Assembly: GCA_963978895.1 (NCBI GenBank)
Contig: OZ022247.1
Coordinates: 17,019,812-17,083,811 of the forward strand
Source of the DNA: Erpobdella octoculata
Taxonomy: Eukaryota; Annelida; Clitellata; Hirudinida; Erpobdellidae
Direction: 5' to 3'
DNA length: 64,000 bases
This document shows positions 21,144 through 32,391 of this stretch, piece by piece. Position 1 is the first letter of the stretch, and each line of letters starts with the position of its first letter. The notes beneath the pieces are model-generated. The model ran no database searches. It was given only the letters and a program-made list of their open reading frames with translations, and was not told where the DNA came from. A program made the position numbers and the translations under genes.

Positions 21144-23060
21144 AGGCGACTTGAGAAGAAATACAGAAAAACAAAAAATCAGAGTTCTTTGTTCAAGTGG
21201 CGTGAGCAGTTCGAGCATCAACGACACCCGTTTCAAGAAAAATTTTAAGCCTTCTGGTCGACAGCTATTGACTCGTGTGCTGGAAACGTGGCTCTATTGT
21301 GGCACCGCCTGAGTAGATTATTACAACCCGATTCAAAAATGATGGCGTGTCATATGTTACTGATGATTATGCGGCTTTCATCAACAACAAGGTGAATGAA
21401 ATCCGATCTAAAACTGCTGATGCTCCACTACCTGACATCATACGTCGATCTGTACTTGAGCCTCTCGTTGCGTTCAACCCAGTGACTGTTGAGGAGGTCA
21501 TGACATGCCTCAAAAATGTTCCTGCAAAGCAGTGCAGCCTTGATCCTGTTCCCACTTGGTTACTCAAAAAGATCCCTGCCGTCGTTGCGCCGGTTATCAC
21601 AAACATGTGCAATGCTTCACTGGTGCAGCGCTGTTTGCCTCCAATCCAAAAGAAAGCTGTCACATGCCCTGTTCTTTAGAAATTGTCATTGGATCCTCAA
21701 GACCTTAGCTCATATCGGCCAATCTCGAACCTCAGTTTTGTTTCTAAAATGGTTGAACGAATCGTAGATAGCAGGCTGATGGGCTACTGTGAAACAAACA
21801 AGCTCATACCCCGAAACCAGTCGGAATATCAATGCTCCCATTCAACGGAAACAGCACTCGCCCGTCTCTATAACGACATGATCCATGTGAATGTGATTGA
21901 TAAGGGTCGTGTCGGTGCTCTGATGCTCCTTGATATGTCAGCGGCGTTTGACACTGATATCAGATCATGATTGATGTTCTTCGTCATCGCTTTGACATCC
22001 GTGGTGATGCTCTAGACTGGTTTCGTTCTTACTTTGATGATCGCACTCAAGTTATCAATGTTGGTCTGGGCACGTCGTCCGTGACTCCATTGCCTGCTGG
22101 CGTTCCCAGGGCTCCGTTCTTGGTCCAAGACTCTTTGTCTGCTACGCTGAAGACGTGCAGGATGTTTTTGAACGTCACGGCATCATGTACCATTTGTTCG
22201 CTGATGACATGCAGGGTTTTCAAAGTGCAGAACCCAACAATGCGAACACTATAACTTCCAACTTACAAGACTGTTTTAAAGCCGTATCCGACTGGTGTTC
22301 CTCCAAACGTCTTCAACTGAATGCTAAAAAAACTGAGGTTCTCTGGTTTGGATCAATGGCCGGACTCAGTAAGATGGATCCACCTGATAAATATCTGACT
22401 CTTGGTTCTGGCGTGATTCGACCGGTTAACGTTGTTCGGGACTTTGGTTTCTACTTTGATGAGTGTTTTTCTATGAAACAGCATGTTGCCCAAATCTCTA
22501 AAACCTGTTTCTACCACCTCCGCCGCTCGGTGCGTAGCAGTCTCGGACGCGAAGTGACTGCACGGCTTGTGTCCGCCTTTGTAACCTCAAGGTTAGATTA
22601 TTGCAATTCTATTCTCGCCCATCTACAAGCCTCTACACTAGCGCCACTTCAACGAGTCTTAAATGCCTCGGCTCGGTTGGTAATGGAGCTTAAACCTCGA
22701 GACCACGTATCTCGGGCCCTCTTCGAACTTCACTGGCTGCCAATCTCTCACCGAATTAACTACAAACTTTACCTCTTTACCCATCTTATCGTCAATCGCC
22801 GAGCACCACCTTACCTAACCGAGCTGCTTACCCCAGTGGCCAGCATTCCCGGTCGGGCGTCACTACGCTCTGCGGGAAGACACGACCTAGAGATTCCGCG
22901 AGTAAGGCTGGCCTCTTCAGCCAGGGCGTTTTCTGTTGCTGCCCCTGAGGCCTGGAATCACCTGCCCGTTGAGCTCAAACTCACTACGGATAAAAATCTA
23001 TTTAAAAAGAAATTAAAAACAAACCTCTTCGCATCTGCTTACAAAGACTTCTTACAATAG
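21144..23060 (+). pseudogene. L2/CR1-type LINE reverse transcriptase, multiply frameshifted
   Basis: In order and over several frames: FWSTAIDSCAGNVALLW, DPVPTWLLKKI, SSYRPISNLSFVSKMVERIV, LMLLDMSAAFDT (motif A Asp), DWFRSYFDDRTQ, a damaged LPAGVPRAPFL in place of GVPQGSVLGP, and HLFADDMQ (catalytic Asp pair). A long open 3' part of 301 codons (22155-23060) ends with the signature SVAAPEAWNHLPVELK. At least four frame changes occur between 21347 and 22155. RT copies element RNA at a nicked target; this copy cannot make a working protein. Confidence 0.88.
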
Positions 23061-23245
23061 TTCACTTTTGTTTCCTTTCATTCCGTTCACCTTGTACTTC
23101 TAAATTCCAAACTTTATTCATTTTCATTTTACGTTAAATTTTAAGTTTCCATGTAAAGTTGGCTGCTGGTCTGTTATGTAATCGGCACTAAAAATAACTG
23201 CTAATAATAAATAAATACGTTTTGAATTATATCTACTCAGTTATA

Positions 23246-23970
23246 TCCAGGGGCGCAACTAGGGGGGCAGGGGGCGAAAGCCCCCCCAGGCTAAATCGGA
23301 GGGCCCTGCAATTTTTCCAAATTCGATGAGTTTTTTTGGGTAGCGGGGGTGCTACATTTATTCATAAACTTTTTTTGCAGTTGCTTTAACTGGTTTGAGA
23401 CTGATTTTAACTGTCTTCAGTTTGTAGTCTTTATTTTCTATCATTAATATATTCTTAAAGATACAAAAAAAACTGCAGACTGAAAATAGTCAAAAAAAAT
23501 TCCCCTGCAGCGTGCATTCTTTTCTTTTTAAAACTTTAACAAGCCCCCGAGGCCAAATCGGAAATCCCTGCAATTTTTCCAAATAGGAGGGGTTTTCTTT
23601 GGGTGGGGGTGAGGTGTACTACATTTATTCATAAACTTTTTTAACAATTGCTATAAATGGTTTGAGACTGATTTTGACTATCTTCAGTTTGTAGTCTTTA
23701 TTTTCTACCAAAATCAGACTGCAGACTGAAGATAGTCAAAAAAATGTCTCTTCTCTTTTTAAAACTGGGGCTGTTAGATTTATTCATAAACTTATTTTTT
23801 GCAATTGCTTCAACTGGTTTCAGACTGAGTTTGACTATATTCAGTTTGCAGTCTTTCTTTTCCTTCATTAATAAATTATTAAATATAGTAGAAAAAGACT
23901 GCAGACTAAAAATAGTCAAAAAAAATTTCAACTGCCGCGGGCTTTTTTTCCTTTTTCCCACTTGAGCCCA
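23246..23970. mobile_element. hAT-like non-autonomous element with repeated fold-back units
   Basis: It starts CAGGGGCGCAACTAGGGGGG, a hAT-type end. Inside are three to four copies of a hairpin unit in which GACTATCTTCAGTTTGTAGTC is followed by its near complement CAGACTGAAGATAGTC (about 23390, 23665, 23815). The same unit occurs in the element at 20000-21143. The right end is uncertain because another element of the family starts at 23971. Confidence 0.6.
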
Positions 23971-24163
<193 letters not shown>

Positions 24164-24234
24164 TCGTCTTTCAGTGATGTTAATATTGTCCACTAAGTGA
24201 GGAAACCATAGTTGCGGATCAGTCTCTTCATCAG

Positions 24235-24405
<171 letters not shown>

Positions 24406-24436
24406 TTTCGACAATTAGTTTGTCATCATCAGAGCC
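24406..24436 (-). ncRNA. Hammerhead-ribozyme-like core abutting (AT)n
   Basis: The minus strand reads GGGCU, then CUGAUGA (the exact core), U, GACAA-ACUAA-UUGUC (five-pair helix II), then GAAA, and then runs into (AU)n. Helix III would be the microsatellite, and the second strand of helix I is not found nearby. It is therefore a broken or open-ended ribozyme motif. Confidence 0.45.
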
Positions 24437-24596
24437 CGAAAAAAAACATGGATAGAATAATGAAAAGTGAAATTAGTTAAAACCGATAATGCAACAAAAT
24501 AATAATATTTATTTTTCGAGAATGGCATGTTAATTTATTTTACTTTAGGGAGATATTAAGAAAATAAATTATATAATAAACTGTTATACATTTATG

Positions 24597-25471
24597 CAGT
24601 GATGGGCACCAACTACTTCAATTGTAGTTACAACTACATGCCAACTACCTCATGACAGAAGTAGTTATAACTACATGTTAACTACTTTAGAAGAGAGGTA
24701 GTTATAACTAGTTTGTTAACTACTACTAAAGTAGTTAACTACTTTCCAACTACTTTTTAACTACTCGTATATTTATAAAACATGTACTGTAAGATATAAA
24801 AACACAACAACAAAAAATAAATTTGCATTTAATAATTTTTTTAAAGAATAATAATGATTGTTAACTAAATATAATAAAAACAAAGTATTTTTAAGCAAAT
24901 ATAATAAAAACAAAGTATTTTTAAACAAATATAATAAAAACAAAGTATTTTTAAGCAAATGTAATAAAAACAAAGTATTTTTAAGCAAATATAATAAAAA
25001 CAAAGTATTTTTAAGCAAATTTTAGAAAAACAAAGTGTTTATTGATACATAAAGGTTGAATGACAAAGTTCGAAGTTTGTTAAAACTGGAACGGCTTTTC
25101 AGAAAAACCATACGGTCAAATAAAGTGTCACTCATTTTGCACCTTCGAGGTGTCAAAATCATACCAGCCATGCTTGGAAAAGTAGAATTGGCTTTTATGA
25201 AACCTCATTCTACAAATGGATAATCCTTCAGTGATTGAACATTCGATGCTTTAGATTATATTTTTAAATTATCTGGCTTTTTAATAATTTTGTTACAGCG
25301 CTAAGTCAAAGTAGTTAGACTAGTTATAACTACCAAACTAGATCATAAAAGTAGTTATAACTACATGGCAACTACTCAAAAACAAAAGTAGTTATAACTA
25401 CCATGTAACTACTATAAATGTAGTTATAACTACAGTAGTTACAACTACAGTAGTTAAAGTGCCCATCACTG
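24597..25471. mobile_element. Non-autonomous hAT element, 875 bp
   Basis: Ends CAGTGATGGGCAC and GTGCCCATCACTG are exact inverted repeats. Flanks CATTTATG (24589-24596) and CATTTAAG (25472-25479) are an 8-bp duplication with one change. Subterminal regions consist of GTAGTTATAACTAC palindromes. A 30-bp unit (ATAATAAAAACAAAG...) is repeated five times at 24871-25020. No transposase. Confidence 0.93.
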
Positions 25472-25674
25472 CATTTAAGAATACGGTCGAAAAGCAAAAT
25501 CTATTAATTGTCAAACGACAGATCTACGTCACATCTCGCACAACCATGACATTGTTAAAACGGAACAATGAAGAATTGCCAAAATAAAATTAATCAATTA
25601 AAATGCCACGTTATTTTACACAAAACGTTATCGTCGACGTCGTATAGTTATATTGTCACAATGCAGAACAGAAC

Positions 25675-25911
<237 letters not shown>

Positions 25912-26067
25912 ATAATTTGTTAATTTTTCGTCGATACAGGCTCGGTTAAATTTTATTGACCAAGTTTTGTTGCAAACTTTTTATATTATATGAGATAGTT
26001 CACGTAATTTAACTTGCCCACGAAGTTCTTCAAAGAACGCCCGATTATACAAATCTTTATTACTTTT

Positions 26068-26264
<197 letters not shown>

Positions 26265-26370
26265 CCGCAAGCAAGTTTCATTGAACTTTATAGCCCACTT
26301 TGCATTCAACACTAGAACATTCAGTTGTGTGGAATGCTTCAGAAGAACCACTTTGTTGCACTTTAGTGTC

Positions 26371-26920
26371 TTCGCTCGCATGAAATTAGAGAGTTTGAAC
26401 CGTGCATCCATAGTAGAGATCAATTTTTTAGGTCTCGGCTCGGCCCGTCGACAACTTTGCCCAGCCCGTTTTAAAAACCCAAACTCCTGGCCCGGCACAG
26501 TCCGTCTGAATTAGGCCCGGCCCATTCTTTCAGGCCTAGAAGTTCTATATACTTAATGAAAAACTTCGGCCAGTCCCACCTTGACTTCAGGTTTGGCCCG
26601 GCCCAACTGAAAACCCTAAAATCACTAAAAAAATATATACTTGGTGAAAAACTTCGGCTCCTCCCACTTTGATTTAAAGTTTGGCCTGGCCCGTGTAAAA
26701 ACTCTAAAATAACGGCTTGGCCCGGCCGGTGATAAACTGGACTTAGCTACTTTTAACCGGCACAAAACATCAAAATACTAATTTTTACATTTGTAGCACT
26801 TACAGTTTTTGAGTAGCAGTTATTTTGAAATCAAATAACCCTTATTTCCACCCAACATTTGAGGTCCTGGAAACCAAATTTTTAAAAAATGTTGAAACAC
26901 TTATATCATTATTTTTTGGT
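26371..26920 (-). mobile_element. Truncated Helitron-like copy
   Basis: It is the reverse complement of the 3' half of the element at 28410-29694 (CTTCGCTCGCATGAAATTAG at its left, then CGGCCCG-rich tandem units and GTAGCACTTACAGTTTTTGA). The terminal CTAG is missing at the left and the 5' half is gone. Confidence 0.8.
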
Positions 26921-27005
26921 AATGGACACACACAGACACACATACATGCACATACACATACATACATACATACACACATACATACGCACATACATATATA
27001 TATAG
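26921..27005. repeat. (CA)n/(CATA)n microsatellite
   Basis: CACACAGACACACATACATG-type repeats ending in TATATA. Confidence 0.9.
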
Positions 27006-27807
27006 TTCCCGCTCGCTCACCCGCTCCGCTCCGCTCATTTTGTGACGGATATCAAAATTTTTTTTTTATTTTTGATTTCCATTGACTCTCAAGGTTGTGT
27101 GAAAATTTCATTACGATCGGATGAATGGTGTAGCAATGCATAAAGGACATTAACATATAAACATATAAACATATATACATATATACATATATACATATAT
27201 ACAAACATTCATTTTTATATATATAGATATAGTCTTAGCAAATCTATTTTGCGTTTTATAGGCTAACAGAAGTTATGAAAGAATGTAAAAGAGAAAATGA
27301 GCGTGAACGGGAACGGGAACGGGAGAGCAACCGTGACCGGGAATGGGAGAGCAAGCATGACCGGGAACGGGAGAGCAAGCGTGAGCGGGAACGGGAAAGC
27401 GACCGGGAACGGGAAAGCGACCGGGAACGGGAAAGCGACCGGGAACGGGAAAGCGACCGGGAACAGGAAAGCGACCGGGAACGGGAAAGCGACCGGGAAC
27501 GGGAAAGCGACCGGGGACGGGAAAGCGACCGGGAACGGGAAAGCGACCGGGAACGCGGAAAGCGACCGGGAACGCGGAAAGCGACTGGAATCGGGAGAGC
27601 AAGCTTGGAAGGAAACGCGAGCAAGAGAGAAAATCGATAACAAAACTTCTGAGCGGGAAAGCGACCGGGAGCTGGAAAACGACCGAGAGCGGAAAAGCGA
27701 CCGGGAACGCGACGAAAACGGGAAAGTGGAGAAGGAAACGGGAGCGAGAGAGACAAACATTAGAAAAACCTCTAAAAACCCCGGGCAACGCCGGGTAATC
27801 CCGCTAG
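27006..27807 (+). mobile_element. Helitron-like element with 18-bp minisatellite core
   Basis: It ends with the hairpin CCCGG-GCAACG-CCGGG, eight bases, then CTAG (27804-27807) followed by T, the layout of Helitron 3' ends. The 5' boundary is unclear, set here after the CATA repeat. Related 3' parts are at 49436-49540 and, inverted, at 57640-58575. Confidence 0.65.
27297..27600 (+). repeat. 18-bp minisatellite GGGAACGGGAAAGCGACC
   Basis: About 12 regular copies with diverged flanking copies to 27740. 18 is a multiple of 3, so all frames stay open and mimic Arg/Glu/Ser-rich proteins. I treat the ORFs as artefacts. Confidence 0.93.
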
Positions 27808-27977
27808 TATATATTTATATATATGAATGTTTGTGGGTTAGTTTGTCTATTATAGAAACGGGAAAGCGACCCGGAACGGACAGCATTCAATAGTTTCTTG
27901 TATAAACCTTGCAAAACAACAATATCTTTCCTTTCTGAAACTACACCAAACAACGTTTTAAAAACTTTATTTTTTCC

Positions 27978-28022
27978 AGCTGACTGGCCAGTTTCGGTTA
28001 ATTTAACCATCTTCAGAGCTTC
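27978..28022 (-). ncRNA. Minimal hammerhead-ribozyme-like motif
   Basis: Minus strand in order: AGCU (helix I), CUGAAGA (fits CUGANGA), U, GGUUA-AAU-UAACC (five-pair helix II), GAAA, CUGGCCAG (self-complementary helix III), UC as cleavage site, AGCU (closing helix I). All conserved core positions are present except for one extra U after the core. Penelope-like elements are known to carry such short-helix-III hammerheads. Confidence 0.6.
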
Positions 28023-28409
28023 ATTTTAAACTTTATAATAATAAAACGGTATATATTAAAATCGAAAAGGACACTTTCTCAAACTTATAATAATAAAGTT
28101 AATTAAACAGCAGTTAGTTTGTTTTCAATACATGCAGAGTTAGACGTAAAATCAATACAAGTAGCCGAGTATTAATAAACACGCTTTCAGTGAGTAAACA
28201 AGTGTCGACGCGTTCAGCCAAAGTCTCACTAAAAAACAAATTAAGTACACAACCAGCCACGCACCAGTGTTGGGTAAAATCATTTTTGAAATGATTTTAA
28301 ATCAAAATCGTCAGGAAAAATATGATTTCAAATCAAAATCATTAATTACGAAATGATTTCAAATCAAAATCACTTTTGAGAATGATTTCAAATCATCAAA
28401 TCAAAATCA

Positions 28410-29694
28410 TCTATATATATAAAAGAACATGTCCTGACTGACAGATGACTGACTCATAATCAACGCCGAGCTCAAACGCCTCATCCTAGGAACGTGAAAT
28501 TTGGAACTTATATTACTTTTATAGCGTAAACATCCGCTAAGAAAGGATTTTTGAAAATTTTGCTCCTGAGGGGAAAAAACTGGAAAACAAACTTTTTTCT
28601 AAAAAATTTTTCTAAAATTTTTTTCTGAAATTTGGTATATAGATTCTTTTTGAAAAATAAAAAGATACGTGTTTCACCATTTTTTGAAAATTCAGTTTCC
28701 CGGACCTCAAATGTGGGTTGGCAAATTGGGTTATTTGGTTTTTAAAGTAGCTTCTACTCAAAAACTGTTAATGCTACAGGAGTAAAAATTAGTATTTAGT
28801 TTCTACTCCAAAAATAATGAAATACGTGTTTTAGCATTTTTTGAAAATTTGGTTTCCAGGACTTCAAATTTGGGGTGGAAAATAGGGCTAAATGTCTTTT
28901 ATAGTAACTGCTACTCAAAAACAGTAAATACCACAGATGTAAAAATTATTATTTAGTTTCTTTTCTAAAAATAAAGATATACGTGTTTCACCATTTTTTA
29001 CAAATTTGGTTTCCCGGACCTCAAATGGGGGGTTGAAAATAGGGTTACTTGGTTTTTAAAGTAACTGCTACTCAAAAACTGTAAAAGCTACAAAAGTAAA
29101 ATTAGTATTTAGTTTCTACTCTAAAAATAATGATATACGTGTTTCACCATTTTTTGAAAATTTGGTTTCCAGGACCTCAAATGTGAAGTGGAAAAAGGGT
29201 TATTTGATTTTAAAATAACTGCTACTCAAAAACTGTAAGTGCTACGGATGTGAAAATTAGTATTTTGAGGTTTTGTGCCGGTTAAAAGTTGATGAGTTCA
29301 CCGGACGGACGGGCCAAGCCGTTATTTTAGGGTCTTCATAAGGCCCTGCCCAAACCTTTAATCAAGGTTGGACGGGCCGAGATTTTTAACCAAGTATATA
29401 GACATTTTAGTGATTTTAGGGTGTTCAGACGGGCCGGGCTAATCCTGAAGTCAAGGTGGGACGGGCCGAAGTTTTTCATCAAGTATATAGAACTTCTAGG
29501 CCTGTAAAAACGGGCCGGGCCCATATTAGACGGGCCGTGCCGGGCCAGGAATTTCGGTTTTTGAAACGGGCTGGGCCAAGTTGTCGACGGGCCGAGCCGA
29601 GACCTAAAAAATTGATCCGTGCAGTACTCTACTATATGTGCACGGTTCAAATTCTCTAATTTCATGCGAGCGAAGCCGCTACGGGCACTGCTAG
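28410..29694 (+). mobile_element. Helitron-like element, 1285 bp
   Basis: Begins TCTATATATATAAAAG after A, and ends with the hairpin AGCG-AAGC-CGCT, 11 bases, then CTAG followed by T. This is the A|TC...CTAG|T insertion pattern. The 3' third holds tandem units rich in GACGGGCCG. A truncated inverted copy is at 26371-26920. There is no helicase ORF, so it is non-autonomous. Confidence 0.78.
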
Positions 29695-29805
29695 TTTTTT
29701 TTATAAATTATTATTACACGGTATGGTTTAATTTACCTTAATTTTGTCTATAAAATTATGTTTTAACACAATTTGATCTAAAATCACTTAAACAATGAAA
29801 TGTGA

Positions 29806-30171
29806 CTAAAGTTTATTCATCTTCAAAAGCAACAATCTCTCAAATATTGAGTCAGTCAAACTATTTCTTCTGTGAGTTTCAATTAAACCGGCGGAACTGA
29901 ACAGTCTTTCGACAGGAGCTGGCGAAGGCAGTATTGTATTATATCGTATGAACACTTTTTTAATCAATTCATATGAACTAAAAATGGCAAAAGTGCTGTC
30001 AACATCCGATAAATAGTTCATCATTTTTATCTTAATGTTGTAGACATTGTTAGAGGTACCGATGGTCTGTGAAGAACACTGGTCGTCATAGTAGCCGTAG
30101 TCATTATCAATTCGTACCATGCTTTGACTTTTGAGTCCATCAGCAGTAGCTGACACAGATATGACGCTCAT
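29806..30171 (-). pseudogene. hAT transposase C-terminal fragment
   Basis: The minus-strand frame ends with FIRYNTILPSPAPVERLFSS, AGLIETHRRNSLTDSIFERL and LLLKMN, the hATC dimerisation motif (paSapvERlFSsaG.i...rRn.L.d..fe.l..lk.N). The N-terminal two thirds, including the catalytic RNase-H-like core, are absent because the ORF runs into the GTAT microsatellite. Its C-terminus points toward the left terminus at 28265, consistent with one hAT element. Family assignment is from the motif only. Confidence 0.88.
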
Positions 30172-30408
30172 TGTACGTACGTATGTATGTATGTATGTAT
30201 GTATGTATGTATGTATGTATGTATGTATGTATGTATGTATGTATGTATGTATGTATGTATGTATGTATGTATGTATGTATGTATGTATGTATGTATGTAT
30301 GTATGTATGTATGTATGTATGTATGTATGTATGTATGTATGTATGTATGTATGTATGTATGTATGTATGTATGTATGTATGTATGTATGTATGTATGTAT
30401 GTATGTAT
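30172..30408. repeat. (GTAT)n microsatellite, about 237 bp
   Basis: A nearly perfect tetranucleotide array; tetranucleotide ORFs on both strands (Met-Tyr-Val-Cys and His-Thr-Tyr-Ile) are artefacts. Confidence 0.97.
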
Positions 30409-30414
30409 ATGATT

Positions 30415-30744
30415 GTGACAGATTTTTCCTCAGATATTTTGAAGGAAAATTTAATGCAGAATGTGGCGGTGACGGATGGTTTGTCAGAAACTGTGGAAAA
30501 GAGCTTGGTGGATGATGTGGTGGTGACTGATGGTTCTTCAGGGTTTGTGAAGTATGGTTTGGTACAAAATGTGACGGCGACTGGCGTTTCATCGGAAATC
30601 ATAAAGGAGGGATCACTGCAGAATGCGGTGGTGATTGGTGAAAGTTCTTCAGATTTTTTGGATAACTTTCAGATCCCAAATGTGTTTACTCATCTGGATG
30701 ATAATCAAAATTTAACTGTTAGACGGAAAGACAAACGAAGATGA
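30415..30744 (+). CDS. ORF with 18-residue tandem repeats, unknown
   Basis: After the microsatellite the frame encodes five degenerate copies of an 18-residue unit: VTDFSSDILKENLMQNVA, VTDGLSETVEKSLVDDVV, VTDGSSGFVKYGLVQNVT, then two weaker ones. A unique basic end (QNLTVRRKDKRR) and a stop follow. The period of 54 bp keeps the frame. The copies differ at many bases while keeping V-T-D/G...S...L.QNV, which is what a protein under constraint or simply an old minisatellite would show. The opposite strand is also open. No start codon outside the repeat array is credible, so it would be a partial exon. I do not recognise a family. Confidence 0.3.
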   Translation: MTDFSSDILKENLMQNVAVTDGLSETVEKSLVDDVVVTDGSSGFVKYGLVQNVTATGVSSEIIKEGSLQNAVVIGESSSDFLDNFQIPNVFTHLDDNQNLTVRRKDKRR

Positions 30745-31006
30745 AAACTTTTAATTTAATATTGTGTATAATATTAGTATGGGTTTTCTATGATGTTGGA
30801 CTTTTTTCAGATTGCTGCGCTCAAATGGAAACACGAAATATCATATTTAATTATTTTCTGATTAACTAGAATGTCTGCTGAGATTTATTAATTTTGTTTT
30901 AACTTATTTTGTCTCAATTTTAAATTATTTATTGTTCGGACTTCTTTCAAATCCTTTAACGTTTATCAATAGGAAACTGATCGTAAAATCAGTGATTTTA
31001 CATGAA
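30745..31006. other. AT-rich stretch, nothing recognised
   Basis: No ORF or repeat of note. Confidence 0.4.
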
Positions 31007-31179
<173 letters not shown>

Positions 31180-31189
31180 GTAACATAAG

Positions 31190-31710
31190 TACTATCACTT
31201 CTGTACAAACGAACCGTTACATTCTGAGTGAGGTGGGAAAAGGTTGTCATATCGACAAAAACTGGGCAGTCATACCAATCCTCCTCCACACCCTCGCACC
31301 CGTCACCCGTCCAGAGATGACAGAGGCCCACCGTACTCATACGACGAACCGTTACATTCTGAGTGAGGTGGGAAAAGGTTGTCATATCGACAAAAACTGG
31401 GCAGTCATACCAATCCTCCCCCACACCCTCGCACCCGTCCAGAGATGACAGAGGCCCACTGTACTCATAACAAATCACCAACGAGCTCATCCCTACTCCA
31501 GCACCTTCAACCAAAACACCAGTTTTCCAAGAACTCCGTGCAGTACCCGACTTCGGAGAATGCGTATCCTCAACCATCGAACCATGCTGGTTAGAAGACA
31601 AAGTATTCATCACCTTCCCTCGCCACCGGTTTTTTCAATCAAAATACCAGTCTCACAGGAACCCTGTGAAGCACCCGACTTCAGAGAACGTGTGTCATCA
31701 ACTAATAAGT
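31190..31710 (-). pseudogene. Tandemly repeated ORF of unknown origin
   Basis: A 135-bp block is duplicated (31211 and 31346), which keeps frame and yields two 45-residue units on the minus strand, each with GCEGV.EDWYDCPVFVDMT and TFSHLTQNVTVR. Upstream, a second diverged pair encodes VEDTHSPKSGTARSSWKTGV and VDDTRSLKSGASQGSCETGI, separated by a frameshift. The low divergence within the first pair and the preserved Cys and Trp positions suggest a once-coding region with internal repeats. No family is recognised; the plus-strand ORFs across it are shadows. Confidence 0.35.
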
Positions 31711-32087
31711 TTTCAATTTTGTTGGTTTGAAACACGAACGATTAACTCTTCATTATTACGTTCATTATTGACAATCGTGTTTTTATTAACATCTGCATTT
31801 GGAATGTTTTTGACTTTCACTTTGGTGACGCGACAACAAGCCTTAGGAGGGAGCATATAACAAGCAGCGGGCCGCATTTTCTCCAATGTCTGATGGAATA
31901 AGACATGCATTAGAATTCTCTCATCTGAATGGACAGCCGAGTCTGATAAGGCCACATAAATTATGCAAATATTTTAGCGCAATTAGCTACTCTCTATTTT
32001 GTCTTGCATTATCGTTATTCTGCTGTGTCGGTTTGAAAATAGTCGTGGTTGCTAAATTGGTTGATTGTCAGTTTTATTCGTTAACAA

Positions 32088-32198
32088 ATGGCAGGTCAAG
32101 TTTTACCAGAAGGATATAATTACAAAACAAACGAGACAAACGACGTTGACGAAATAATAGTTCATATACATGAAGTTGACGACATGGAAAAAGCAAAG
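32088..32198 (+). pseudogene. MULE transposase pseudogene, exon 1
   Basis: The ATG opens MAGQVLPEGYNYKTNETNDV and then DEIIVHIHEVDDMEKAK, ending at AAG|GTAGAA in phase 0. The segment 'V.IHxVDxxxKA' directly preceding a 'W...F...NxTTW' segment is the usual N-terminal layout of animal Mutator-like (MULE) transposases with a SWIM finger. The following exon at 32849 begins in matching phase. The donor is only moderate. The exon is counted to the same gene as the catalytic remnant at 38928-40436; the intron between carries later insertions. Confidence 0.5.
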
Positions 32199-32291
32199 GT
32201 AGAAAACTTAATTTTAAGTCAGTCTTAAGAGTTTTAAATGATATTTCATTAGTCGGATATTTATAAAAAAAATTAGATGGCTCAAGATTAA

Positions 32292-32391
32292 GCTGTTTTT
32301 CAATCAAAAACAGTAATTAAGGTGATCTATTGGTCCACTGGTTAAACTTTAACCTTAATTGATAGATCACCTTAATTACTGTTTTTGATTG
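32292..32391. repeat. Fold-back element with perfect 30-bp arms
   Basis: Arms 32301-32330 and 32362-32391 are exact inverted copies (CAATCAAAAACAGTAATTAA...). The loop contains GGTTAAA-C-TTTAACC, itself a perfect hairpin, and the left side overlaps CTGTTTTT...AAAAACAG. It lies in the MULE intron. Confidence 0.9.

Larger units (their letters stand above)
19572..23215 (+). mobile_element. L2/CR1-type LINE, 5'-truncated, split by a hAT-like element
   Basis: The end of the endonuclease domain, the linker and the RT are recognisable over several frames, interrupted at 20000-21143 by a DNA element with target duplication. The 3' region after the stop at 23060 is about 150 bp, ending in TAATAATAAATAAA. 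Multiple frameshifts and stops make it inactive. It is a different family from the LINE at 6455-9740. Confidence 0.85.
28265..30171 (-). mobile_element. Decayed hAT element split by a Helitron-like element
   Basis: The left end CAGTGTTGGG is followed by four copies of ATGATTTCAAATCAAAATCA. The element is interrupted at 28410-29694 and resumes with a minus-strand transposase remnant. The right end is replaced by a (GTAT)n array. Confidence 0.72.

Noticed and set aside
27256..27893. Arg/Glu/Ser-rich ORF resembling an RS-type splicing factor, and its Pro/Arg-rich counterparts at 57607-58768
   Set aside because: 18-bp minisatellite keeps three frames open on each strand at once; the unit belongs to a Helitron-like element.
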